A stretch of DNA of 19,247 nt from JBDREF01 sp043820045 (GTDB lineage Bacteria; Planctomycetota; Phycisphaerae; Sedimentisphaerales; Anaerobacaceae), in the NCBI GenBank assembly GCA_043820045.1, contig JBDREF010000402.1, forward strand, positions 1 to 19,247, in the 5' to 3' direction. Position numbers and translations under genes: made by a program. Of the stretch, positions 1-6,842 are shown piece by piece; position 1 is the stretch's first letter, and each line of letters starts with the position of its first letter. The notes beneath the pieces are model-generated. The model saw only the letters and a list, made by a program, of their open reading frames with translations. It had not been told where the DNA came from and searched no databases.

Positions 1-1
1 C

Positions 2-706
2 GTCCCCGTATCGAGTCTCGAAGCCGCCGAGGCGGCGAAAATACTCGAAAACGTGTATCGCTGCGTTAATATCGCCATGGTCAACGAGCTTAAAGTCGTC
101 TTCGACCGGATGGGAATCGATATCTGGGAGGTAATCAAGGCTGCGAGCACCAAGCCGTTCGGATTTAAGCCGTTCTACCCCGGCCCGGGACTCGGGGGCC
201 ATTGCATACCGATCGACCCGTTCTACCTGACGTGGAAGGCGCGGCAGTACGGCATGCCGACGCGCTTCATCGAGTTGGCCGGCGAAATCAACACCAGTAT
301 GCCGCGTTATGTCATTGCAAAGACCGTCGAAGCCCTGAACGAGCGCAGAAAGAGCCTCAAGGGCTCCAAAGTGCTTGTGTTGGGTCTGGCGTACAAGAAA
401 GACATCGACGACCTGCGGGAATCTCCTTCGATAGAGCTGATCGAGCTGCTGCGCGAAACCGGTGCAAAAGTCGATTACAACGACCCGTACATTCCCAGGA
501 CGCACAAGCAGCGAAAGCACGACCTGAGGATGGCCAGCAAGAAGCTGTCGGCGAAGATGTTGGCCGGCTACGACGCGGTCATAATTTCCACCGACCACAG
601 TGATTACGATTACGCATGGATTGTCAAGAACGCGAAGCTCGTCGTCGATGCCCGAAATGCGACGGCCGGGATTCGCGGAGCGGGCAAGAAAGTTGTTAAA
701 GCATGA
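2..706 (+). CDS. UDP-N-acetylhexosamine 6-dehydrogenase (WbpA/WecC type), 3' part
   Basis: This is the C-terminal part of a nucleotide-sugar dehydrogenase; the reading frame is already open at base 2, so the N-terminal NAD-binding Rossmann domain lies before the window. The family oxidises C6 of UDP-GlcNAc or UDP-ManNAc to the uronic acid with two NAD+ in the cytoplasm. The catalytic cysteine is in GLGGHCIPIDP (Cys codon at 203-205). The GGHCIPIDP form is typical of the N-acetylhexosamine branch, whereas the second dehydrogenase of this locus (2673-3980) has the GGSCFPKD form of UDP-glucose dehydrogenases. The C-terminal substrate domain carries VLGLAYKKDIDDLRESPS, the usual start of that domain. 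The stop overlaps the upstream candidate ATG of the next gene by four bases (ATGA), which suggests one operon. The WbpE-like neighbour favours a UDP-GlcNAc dehydrogenase over UDP-ManNAc, but the sequence alone does not decide. Confidence 0.9.
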   Translation, partial: VPVSSLEAAEAAKILENVYRCVNIAMVNELKVVFDRMGIDIWEVIKAASTKPFGFKPFYPGPGLGGHCIPIDPFYLTWKARQYGMPTRFIELAGEINTSMPRYVIAKTVEALNERRKSLKGSKVLVLGLAYKKDIDDLRESPSIELIELLRETGAKVDYNDPYIPRTHKQRKHDLRMASKKLSAKMLAGYDAVIISTDHSDYDYAWIVKNAKLVVDARNATAGIRGAGKKVVKA

Positions 707-726
707 TTAAATTACAGGGAGCTGGA

Positions 727-1833
727 ATGCAGGTACCCCTTCTGGATTTGAAGGCACAATACGCCGTCATCAAGGATGAAATCACGAGGGCGATAAGCGA
801 CGTTTGCGAAAGCCAGGCCTTTGCCCTCGGCCCTGCCGTTGCACAGTTCGAGAAGAACGTCGCCGACTATTGCGGCAGCAAACATGCGATAGGAGTTTCG
901 AGCGGGACCGATGCGCTGCTCGTGGCGCTGATGGCGCTGGATATAAAGCCGGGCGACGAGGTTATCACGAGCCCGTTTACGTTTTTCGCTACGGCCGGCT
1001 GCATCGTCAGGGTCGGCGCCAAGCCGGTCTTCGTCGATATCGATCCGGACTCGTATAATATCGCCCCGGCGCGCATCGAAGAGAAAATCACCGAAAAGAC
1101 GCGGGCAATCATGCCGGTGCACCTGTTCGGACAATTGGCTCAAATGGAAGCCATCGAGAGAATCGCCGGGCGGCACAATCTTGCAGTCATCGAAGATGCG
1201 GCCCAGGCGATAGGTGCGAGCCGCCGCGGTATCAAGGCCGGCAATTTCGGCGACTGCGGATGCTTTTCGTTCTATCCGACCAAGAACCTGGGCGGTTTCG
1301 GCGACGGCGGACTGGTGACAACAAACGATGACCGGCTGGCCGAGGATATCAGGATCCTTCGTGACCACGGCCAAAGTCCCCGTTATTTCTACAGGAGAAT
1401 CGGCGGCAACTTTCGCCTCGACGGCATCCAGGGCGCGGTGCTCGACGTCAAACTCAAGTACCTCGATGAGTGGAACGAGAAGCGCAGGCAAAGCGCCGGT
1501 CTCTATGACGGCCTTTTCGCCGGTTCGCCGGTGGCGACACCGAAGATTGATATAGACAACGTGAGCATTTACCACCAGTACACAATAGCCGTGCCGCAGA
1601 GGGACGAGCTGCAGAAATTCCTTGCGGAAAACCAGGTCGGCTCGGCGGTGTTTTATCCCAAACCCCTGCACTTGCAGGACTGCTTCTCGGAGCTTGGATA
1701 CGGACAAGGTGACATGCCGGCGGCCGAGAAGGTCTGCAGCGAGGTATTGTCGTTGCCGGTTTACCCGGAACTGTCGGCCGAGCAGATCGAATTTGTCGCC
1801 GCGACGGTGCTGAAGTTTTACGGAATAAATTAG
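727..1833 (+). CDS. DegT/DnrJ/EryC1 (WbpE-like) sugar aminotransferase
   Basis: This is a PLP-dependent fold-type I aminotransferase of about 368 residues that transfers an amino group to a keto nucleotide sugar. Visible signatures are the N-terminal VPLLDLKAQY, the substrate/PLP segment SSGTDALLVAL, the PLP-stacking VIEDAAQAIGA, and the Schiff-base lysine in SFYPTKNLGGFGDGG. I place the start at ATG 727, because AGGGAG (716-721) sits five bases upstream and the family begins close to this methionine. The in-frame ATG 703 overlaps the previous stop and is the alternative, adding eight residues. It follows directly after a UDP-N-acetylhexosamine dehydrogenase. In O-antigen pathways the WbpA-WbpB-WbpE order makes UDP-2-acetamido-3-amino-glucuronate, so a 3-keto uronate substrate is plausible, but no WbpB or acetyltransferase is visible here. 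The precise product is therefore inferred. Confidence 0.93.
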   Translation: MQVPLLDLKAQYAVIKDEITRAISDVCESQAFALGPAVAQFEKNVADYCGSKHAIGVSSGTDALLVALMALDIKPGDEVITSPFTFFATAGCIVRVGAKPVFVDIDPDSYNIAPARIEEKITEKTRAIMPVHLFGQLAQMEAIERIAGRHNLAVIEDAAQAIGASRRGIKAGNFGDCGCFSFYPTKNLGGFGDGGLVTTNDDRLAEDIRILRDHGQSPRYFYRRIGGNFRLDGIQGAVLDVKLKYLDEWNEKRRQSAGLYDGLFAGSPVATPKIDIDNVSIYHQYTIAVPQRDELQKFLAENQVGSAVFYPKPLHLQDCFSELGYGQGDMPAAEKVCSEVLSLPVYPELSAEQIEFVAATVLKFYGIN

Positions 1834-1843
1834 GGAGAGCAAA

Positions 1844-2392
1844 TTGCTGAAGGTTAGCGAAAACCCCCCGATCCTGTGGCCGGAAACCGAATCTATCAGC
1901 GATTTCGAGGGCCAGTGGTGGGTCGTTCATACCAAGAGCAGGAACGAAAAGGCCCTGGCCCATGACCTTATTCGCAGGAAGATCAGCTACTTTCTTCCGA
2001 TGAGCTGGAAGATTCAGCGTCGAAGCCGCAGAACGACGCGCTCGTTTCTGCCTCTGTTTGGCGGGTACCTGTTCTTTTGCGGCCGTGAGGAACAGCGCAC
2101 CGAGCTTATGAGGACCGATCGCGTTGCGAACCTGATCGAGGTCAAAGACCAGGAGCTGCTGGTCAGTGAACTTGTGCAGATCGAGCAGGCCCTCAGGGCC
2201 GGCGCCCCCCTGGCGCCGCACAAGTACGTCAAGGCGGGGCAGAAGTGCAGGGTAATAGCCGGGCCGCTGCTCGGCCTGGAGGGTATCGTCACCACGACCA
2301 GAGGTGCGATGCGCCTGCTGCTGCAGGTGGATATGCTCGGCCAGGCGGCAAGCGTCGAAATAGACATTGATATGATAGAAGTCCTTGATTAA
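1844..2392 (+). CDS. NusG-family specialised elongation factor (RfaH/UpxY-like)
   Basis: This 182-residue protein has an NGN domain at about residues 22-115, opening with QWWVVHTKSRNEKALAHDL and containing LPLFGGYLFF. A KOW domain follows at about 131-158 (GQKCRVIAGPLLGLEGIV). The translation starts at TTG 1844; AGGGAGAG at 1832-1839 overlaps the stop of the aminotransferase and is well spaced. NusG proteins bind the RNA polymerase clamp and suppress pausing. Paralogues coded inside polysaccharide operons (RfaH, UpxY, LoaP) act on their own long operon. Its location between sugar-nucleotide genes, rather than beside secE and ribosomal protein genes, argues for such a dedicated role. The rare TTG start suggests low expression. 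The family call is secure; the operon-specific role is inferred from position. Confidence 0.88.
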   Translation: MLKVSENPPILWPETESISDFEGQWWVVHTKSRNEKALAHDLIRRKISYFLPMSWKIQRRSRRTTRSFLPLFGGYLFFCGREEQRTELMRTDRVANLIEVKDQELLVSELVQIEQALRAGAPLAPHKYVKAGQKCRVIAGPLLGLEGIVTTTRGAMRLLLQVDMLGQAASVEIDIDMIEVLD

Positions 2393-2417
2393 GAAACTCC
2401 CGCCGAGGGCGTGAGAG

Positions 2418-2460
2418 ATTGCTTCGTCGCTTCGCCCCTTAGGGGCAAGCTCCTCGCAAT
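2418..2460. repeat. Nested hairpin repeat, ATTGC/GCAAT flanked
   Basis: An outer inverted pair, ATTGC (2418-2422) and GCAAT (2456-2460), encloses an inner hairpin. The inner hairpin is GCTT-C-GCCCC, loop TTA, GGGGC-AAGC (2429-2450), paired except for one bulged C. No T tract follows, so it is not a standard intrinsic terminator. It resembles the GATTGCTTCGTCGC-type dispersed intergenic repeat that I recall from many genomes; that resemblance is from memory. Confidence 0.6.
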
Positions 2461-2475
2461 GACGAGGGCAGAGGC

Positions 2476-2573
2476 CGTAGGGTGTGCAACTTGTTGCACA
2501 CGCGGATTCGGCCAGCTTGCTGTACAGGTACCCTGATCCGCGTGTGCAAAAACGGAATTTTGCACACTCTACG
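2476..2573. repeat. 98-bp compound inverted repeat made of two hairpins
   Basis: The outer ends CGTAGGGTGTGCAA (2476-2489) and TTGCACACTCTACG (2560-2573) are inverted copies with one mismatch. Each end is itself half of a perfect hairpin: GTGTGCAA, loop CTTG, TTGCACAC (2482-2501), and GTGTGCAAAA, loop ACGGAA, TTTTGCACAC (2542-2567). Inner arms GCACACGCGGATTC (2496-2509) and GATCCGCGTGTGC (2535-2547) also pair, with one unpaired base. The whole could fold as a cruciform or one long stem. The 31 bases at 2479-2509 recur exactly at 10794-10824, so this is a dispersed element of REP or MITE type. No coding sequence is associated with it. Confidence 0.85.
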
Positions 2574-2601
2574 AGTGCTTACAGAACCTGTTTTCTTGCG
2601 A

Positions 2602-2618
2602 GCCGACTGAAGGTCGGC
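2602..2618. repeat. GCCGAC/GTCGGC hairpin (ADLQSAR-type repeat)
   Basis: GCCGAC (2602-2607), loop TGAAG, GTCGGC (2613-2618) form a perfect six-base stem about 40 bases before the RBS of the UDP-glucose dehydrogenase. Read on the opposite strand the segment encodes RADLQSAR, a peptide string known from many spurious small ORFs that are translated dispersed repeats. I therefore treat it as a repeat and not as a gene. Confidence 0.6.
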
Positions 2619-2672
2619 GCGGCAATCTAATGGTCGGGTCATTTATGAAACGTTGAAGTAGGAGCTGGTAAG

Positions 2673-3980
2673 ATGCAGATTTGTGTGGTCGGCATTGGTT
2701 ATGTCGGATTGGTGACGTCAACGTGCATGGCCGAGGCGGGCAACAACGTAATATGCGTGGACAATGACGCCGAAAAAATCGCTGGGCTGAAGAATGGAGC
2801 CATTCCGATTTACGAGCCTGGCCTGAGCGAAATGGTCAGGCACAACGAGAAGCTTGGCCGTCTGCACTTCACAACGGACTTGAAATACGGCCTTGATAAT
2901 TCGCTGGTGATTTTTCTCGCGGTAGGGACGCCATCGGCGCAGGACGGCTCGGTCGATACTTCGGCAATCTTTTCGGTCGCTGAGGAGATCGCCGCGAACC
3001 TGAGCGCCTACCGCATCATTGCGACCAAGAGCACCGTGCCGGTCGGGACGCATAAGAAGGTCACGGACATCATAAAATCGAAGACGCAGGCACCTTTCGA
3101 TTATGTCAGCAATCCGGAGTTTTTGAAGGAAGGCGCCGCCGTCGAGGATTTTATGCGGCCGGACAGGATAATAATCGGAACGACCAACACGGCCGTCATG
3201 GAAACGATGGAACAGTTGTACAGCCCGTTTATGCGAAAGAAAAGCCGAATACTGCTCATGGACCCAGCTTCGGCGGAAATGACCAAATATGCGGCCAATA
3301 CGATGCTAGCTACGCGAATCTCTTTCATGAACGAAATCTCTGCATTATGCGAGAAGCTCGGAGCGGACATCGAGCTGGTAAGACAGGGGCTGGGCAGCGA
3401 TTCGAGGATCGGCTCGTCCTTTCTGTTTCCAGGGGTCGGCTTCGGCGGCAGTTGCTTCCCGAAAGATGTTCGGGCGCTCATTCATACAGGCTCCGAGTAC
3501 GGCGTGGAAATGACGATGGCAAAGTCCGTCCAGCAGGCGAACATAAGGCAGCAGGAGCGATTTGCCGGGCGCATCACCGATTATTTCAGCGGCAGGGAAG
3601 AGAAGACGATATTGGCCGTCTGGGGCCTTGCATTCAAGGCAAAGACCGACGACGTAAGGGAATCGCCGGCGATTTACTGCATCAGGAAATTTCTCGACCG
3701 CCGGATGAAGGTCAGGGCTTACGACCCCGAGGCGGCGGCCGGAGCGATAGCGGCCCTGGACGGCAAAATTGAAATCTGCCCTAATGGGTACGATGCGCTC
3801 GAAGGGGCCGACGCACTTGTTATTTTCACCGACTGGCAGGAGTTCCGCAACCCGGACCTGGCGACAATTGCGGCCAAACTCAAGAAGCCCGTCATCTTCG
3901 ACGGCAGGAACCTGTACGATCCCGATGTGGTCAGGAAGGCGGGAATCGAATATCACAGTGTGGGAAGAGCTTCCGTCTGA
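2673..3980 (+). CDS. ugd: UDP-glucose 6-dehydrogenase
   Basis: This complete 435-residue cytoplasmic enzyme oxidises UDP-glucose to UDP-glucuronate with two NAD+. The N-terminal Rossmann motif is VVGIGYVGLV (residues 5-14). The conserved FLAVGTPS lies at 81-88, STVPVGT at 120-126 and SNPEFLKEGAAVEDF at 146-160. The helix with the conserved Lys205 and Asn209 is AEMTKYAANT. The catalytic Cys261 is in GFGGSCFPKD, and the C-terminal UDP-binding domain begins near WGLAFKAKTDDVRESPA. Length matches the usual 430-450 residues. AGGAG at 2658-2662 supports ATG 2673. It follows a 280-base repeat-rich gap and is followed after nine bases by a small membrane protein. Its product is the natural substrate of the epimerase at 4428-5372, so these genes probably form a UDP-GlcA to UDP-GalA branch of the polysaccharide locus. 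Confidence 0.96.
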   Translation: MQICVVGIGYVGLVTSTCMAEAGNNVICVDNDAEKIAGLKNGAIPIYEPGLSEMVRHNEKLGRLHFTTDLKYGLDNSLVIFLAVGTPSAQDGSVDTSAIFSVAEEIAANLSAYRIIATKSTVPVGTHKKVTDIIKSKTQAPFDYVSNPEFLKEGAAVEDFMRPDRIIIGTTNTAVMETMEQLYSPFMRKKSRILLMDPASAEMTKYAANTMLATRISFMNEISALCEKLGADIELVRQGLGSDSRIGSSFLFPGVGFGGSCFPKDVRALIHTGSEYGVEMTMAKSVQQANIRQQERFAGRITDYFSGREEKTILAVWGLAFKAKTDDVRESPAIYCIRKFLDRRMKVRAYDPEAAAGAIAALDGKIEICPNGYDALEGADALVIFTDWQEFRNPDLATIAAKLKKPVIFDGRNLYDPDVVRKAGIEYHSVGRASV

Positions 3981-3989
3981 AGGCTCCCC

Positions 3990-4385
3990 ATGTCCGAATA
4001 TGAGGATGAGCCCGTGGACATTGTGATTATTATCAAGAGCCTGGGCGTATTGTTCGTTCTTATCGGGGTGGCGTATCTGCTCAGACCTGATATCATCAAG
4101 GGACTGATGGGCTTTTTTAAGAAGGGCCGACGCATCTATTTTGCGGGGGTGCTGAGGTTTGCCCTGGCGGTCGTCTTTTTGACTGCCGCCACGGAATGTC
4201 GTATGCCAAGGGTAATAGGCGCCCTTGGGATTATCTTCCTGCTGTCCGGCGTTTTGATATTCTTGCTCGGGCCGGAAAGGATAAGACGAATCCTGGAGTG
4301 GTACGAGGAACAGCCGACTCTGATTTTTCGGATTATCGCCTCGGTTGTCGCAGCCGTCGGGATGGTAATCATCTTTTCGGCATGA
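3990..4385 (+). CDS. Small integral membrane protein, four predicted helices
   Basis: I do not recognise the family with certainty. The protein has 131 residues, with a short acidic N terminus (MSEYEDEPVD) and four hydrophobic stretches at about residues 10-30, 48-66, 72-92 and 108-128. The loops between them are basic (IIKGLMGFFKKGRR, PERIRRI). The first two helices separated by an LLRPDIIKG loop recall small DUF2065/YjeT-like membrane proteins, but that is weak. GAAGG (3979-3983) overlaps the upstream stop and gives a weak RBS for ATG 3990. The nine-base gap to the UDP-glucose dehydrogenase and the same orientation indicate cotranscription. A role in polysaccharide export or assembly is only a guess from position. 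Confidence 0.75.
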   Translation: MSEYEDEPVDIVIIIKSLGVLFVLIGVAYLLRPDIIKGLMGFFKKGRRIYFAGVLRFALAVVFLTAATECRMPRVIGALGIIFLLSGVLIFLLGPERIRRILEWYEEQPTLIFRIIASVVAAVGMVIIFSA

Positions 4386-4427
4386 GCAGTAAGCTATGAC
4401 AAAAGGTAAGTTGGAGACCCAGACCGC

Positions 4428-5372
4428 ATGAACGTATTGATCACGGGTGTTGCCGGATTCATTGGTTCGCATTTATGTGAGCGGCTGCTTAAGGATGGGC
4501 GGACCGTGGTGGGCGTTGACAATTTCGACGATTTCTACGACCCCGGTATCAAGCGCCGGAATATCAGCGAGTCTTTGAAGAGTGAAAAATTCCGGCTCAT
4601 CGAGACCGACATCCGCGACAGTTCCGCTATGGACGATGCGATAGGCGGAGGTATCGATGTAATCGTGCACTTAGCGGCCAAGGCGGGCGTGCGTCCCTCA
4701 ATCGCCGAGCCGTTGCTCTACGCCGACGTCAACATAAACGGCACCATGGTCCTGCTCGAAGCCGCCCGAAAACACAAGGTGCCCAAATTCATATTCGCGT
4801 CGAGTTCCAGCGTTTACGGCAATAATGAGAAGGTGCCGTTCTCGGAGGACGACAACGTCGATTTTCCCGTTTCGCCCTATGCGGCGACGAAGAAGGCGGG
4901 CGAGCTTATATGCCATACCTATCACCACCTCTACGGCATGTCGGTAACGTGCCTGCGGTTCTTCACTGTCTATGGCCCGCGGCAAAGGCCGGACCTGGCA
5001 ATCCACAAATTCGCAAAACTCATCGAACGGAACAAACCGATACCCGTCTTTGGCGACGGCTCCATGATGCGCGACTTCACGTACATCGACGATGTGATAG
5101 CCGGCACCGTCGCCGCGATTGAAAGGTGCGACGGCTTCAACATCTACAATCTCGGCGAGTCGGAGCCGATTACAGTCAACGATCTGGTCGCCGAAATCGA
5201 AAACGCCCTCGGCAGGAAAACCGTCAAGGAGTATCTGCCCCCGCAGCCCGGCGACGTCGAGCGAACCTTCGCCGACATCGGCAAGGCGGCAAGAGACCTC
5301 GGCTATCGTCCCTCGACCCCCATCCGGGCCGGCCTGACGAAATTCGCCGCATGGCTAAGGCAAAGCACGTAG
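4428..5372 (+). CDS. NAD-dependent epimerase/dehydratase, UDP-glucuronate 4-epimerase-like
   Basis: This 314-residue extended short-chain dehydrogenase has the NAD motif TGVAGFIGSH (residues 6-15). The segment VDNFDDFYDPGIKRRNI is characteristic of UDP-glucuronate epimerases of the CapI/GalE branch. Catalytic residues are visible: the serine cluster at 125-128 (SSSSVYG), then Tyr151 and Lys155 in SPYAATKK. RFFTVYGPRQRPDLA (177-191) is the typical substrate-side motif of the uronate epimerases. The reaction would convert UDP-glucuronate, made by the dehydrogenase two genes upstream, to UDP-galacturonate. GGAG at 4413-4416 is the likely RBS, eleven bases before ATG 4428. UDP-glucose 4-epimerase activity cannot be excluded from sequence. 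Confidence 0.9.
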   Translation: MNVLITGVAGFIGSHLCERLLKDGRTVVGVDNFDDFYDPGIKRRNISESLKSEKFRLIETDIRDSSAMDDAIGGGIDVIVHLAAKAGVRPSIAEPLLYADVNINGTMVLLEAARKHKVPKFIFASSSSVYGNNEKVPFSEDDNVDFPVSPYAATKKAGELICHTYHHLYGMSVTCLRFFTVYGPRQRPDLAIHKFAKLIERNKPIPVFGDGSMMRDFTYIDDVIAGTVAAIERCDGFNIYNLGESEPITVNDLVAEIENALGRKTVKEYLPPQPGDVERTFADIGKAARDLGYRPSTPIRAGLTKFAAWLRQST

Positions 5373-5502
5373 TTCAGCGTTATTTCCGGATACGTGGAAA
5401 GAATCTTGAAAGCTCCCTTCGCATCTACTATCATTGGTGGCCGGAGTGACGAAGAGTTACGTTTTGTGAAAATGCCCACGCAAGTATATAGGAGAAAGCA
5501 CA

Positions 5503-6636
5503 ATGACAGACGAAAAGAAAGCGGATTTGGCCGGTCCGGGAATAGGCGATTATGCTGAATTAGAGAAGATCCTGCCGCAGGATTACAGCTCTTTACTGAG
5601 CCCCAAAGAGACCCAGCTCGCCACCTACGCCGTCAAGGACTACATTGAGGAGAACCTCTGCAAGGAGCTGAATCTGATTCGCGTGACCGTCCCTCTCATC
5701 GTTGACGTCGAGAGCGGTGTAAACGACCTGCTCGACCGCGACGGTTCACGGACCCCGATACAGTTTCATATCTCGAACGACAACGACAAGAACCCTATTG
5801 ACGCTCAGATAGTCCAGGCCGCGACCAAGTGGAAGCGCATGGGCCTTAAGCAATTCGAAATGAAGGCGGGCGAGGGCCTGCTGACCGATATGCGGGCAAT
5901 ACGGAAAGACTACTTCCTCGACCACGACCACAGCGCCTACGTGGACCAGTGGGACTGGGAGCTGGCCGTCACGGCCGAGCAGCGCAACCTGAAGCTGCTG
6001 CGGGAAGTAGTCAGAAAGATATGGAAAGTCCTTAAGGGTGCCGAGATTCACGTGCAGGAGCTTTTCCCCCGGTTGAAAACCGACAGGTACCCCGACCTGC
6101 CCGATGAGCTGACCTTCCTCCACGCCGAGGAGATACTCGATAGATTTCCCGACCTGCCGCGCAAGCAGCGCGAGACCGCGATCCTGCAGGAATACCCGGC
6201 AGTCTTCATCATTGGCATCGGCTGGGTCCTGGCGGACGGCTACCCGCATGAAATGCGCGCCGCCGACTACGACGACTGGATCACTGAGACAACCTCGCAA
6301 GACGGCCGGCCGATGCACGGGCTGAACGGCGACATTCTCGTCTGGAACCCGGTGACGAAGCGCCGCCACGAATTGACATCGATGGGCGTCCGCGTCACCG
6401 CCGAGACTCTGAGGAAGCAACTGGAGATTTCGGGCCAGCTTGATTTCCTGAAATTGCCCTACCACCGGGCCATCGTCGAGGACGAGATTCCGCTTAGCAT
6501 CGGCGGCGGTATCGGCCAGTCCCGGACATTTATGCTTATTTTGAAAAAGGCGCATATCGGCGAAGTCAGCGCGACGGTCTGGCCAAAAATACTCAAGGAC
6601 ATGTGCAGGAAGAAGAACATCCACGTCATAGAATAG
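5503..6636 (+). CDS. asnA: Aspartate-ammonia ligase (AsnA type)
   Basis: This class II aminoacyl-tRNA-synthetase-fold amidoligase makes asparagine from aspartate, ammonia and ATP via aspartyl-AMP in the cytoplasm. AsnA hallmarks are present: TKWKRMGLKQFEMKAGEGL (108-126), YVDQWDWELAV (146-156), the APDYDDW-like AADYDDWI, HGLNGDILVWNP, the MGVRVTAETLRKQL helix and GGGIGQSRTFML near the end. The protein has 377 residues against about 330 in Escherichia coli; most of the surplus is an N-terminal extension of roughly 27 residues before the SPKETQLATYAVKDYI helix. AGGAG at 5490-5494 supports ATG 5503. It is followed on the same strand by a metallopeptidase and an ATP-grasp ligase, an unusual setting for asparagine biosynthesis. 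That leaves open a role making an amide-bearing metabolite. The AsnA assignment itself is firm. Confidence 0.94.
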   Translation: MTDEKKADLAGPGIGDYAELEKILPQDYSSLLSPKETQLATYAVKDYIEENLCKELNLIRVTVPLIVDVESGVNDLLDRDGSRTPIQFHISNDNDKNPIDAQIVQAATKWKRMGLKQFEMKAGEGLLTDMRAIRKDYFLDHDHSAYVDQWDWELAVTAEQRNLKLLREVVRKIWKVLKGAEIHVQELFPRLKTDRYPDLPDELTFLHAEEILDRFPDLPRKQRETAILQEYPAVFIIGIGWVLADGYPHEMRAADYDDWITETTSQDGRPMHGLNGDILVWNPVTKRRHELTSMGVRVTAETLRKQLEISGQLDFLKLPYHRAIVEDEIPLSIGGGIGQSRTFMLILKKAHIGEVSATVWPKILKDMCRKKNIHVIE

Positions 6637-6691
6637 ATGCCGCCGGAAGGCTCGGCCGTTGTGAATCTGCGGCATGGCGTGTATTGGCGAG

Positions 6692-6726
6692 GCCCGCCGG
6701 ATATCCGGCTCTTGTCAGCGGCGGGC
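6692..6726 (+). other. GC-rich inverted repeat between asnA and the metallopeptidase gene
   Basis: GCCCGCC (6692-6698) and GGCGGGC (6720-6726) pair perfectly around a 21-base loop. A competing perfect 14-base palindrome, GCCGGATATCCGGC, occupies 6696-6709. The downstream sequence ATTTGTGTT is only weakly T-rich, so a terminator for asnA is possible but not clear. A protein-binding operator is the alternative. Confidence 0.4.
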
Positions 6727-6740
6727 ATTTGTGTTATGAA
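6712..6740 (+). promoter_or_regulatory. Possible sigma70-type promoter for the metallopeptidase/ATP-grasp pair
   Basis: TTGTCA (6712-6717, five of six consensus) and TATGAA (6735-6740, four of six) are 17 bases apart, about 100 bases before ATG 6843. It overlaps the inverted repeat at 6692-6726. The match is moderate and could be chance; if real, the pair can be expressed apart from asnA. Confidence 0.3.
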
Positions 6741-6842
6741 TATCGTCGTATTTGGTGCTGCAAAATATGGATTTGCAGTCGAGCGGAAAATTGCGGCTCA
6801 ACAGCTTGCTTTGAGCGATGTCTCAGGAGAAGAGCCGGCTCA

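Noticed and set aside
712..1842. Long open frame of 376 codons on the minus strand opposite the aminotransferase gene
   Set aside because: It is the shadow of a clear DegT-family gene in GC-rich DNA; its product has no recognisable motif.
2429..2450. Intrinsic terminator after the NusG-like gene
   Set aside because: The GCCCC-TTA-GGGGC hairpin is strong but is followed by CTCCTCG, not by a T tract.
2439..2642. 67-residue minus-strand frame in the repeat-rich gap
   Set aside because: Its translation contains RADLQSAR and the hairpin arms; it is a translated dispersed repeat, not a gene.
3345..4472. 375-codon minus-strand frame across ugd and the membrane protein gene
   Set aside because: It spans two well supported genes and their gap in antisense; no RBS and no family features.
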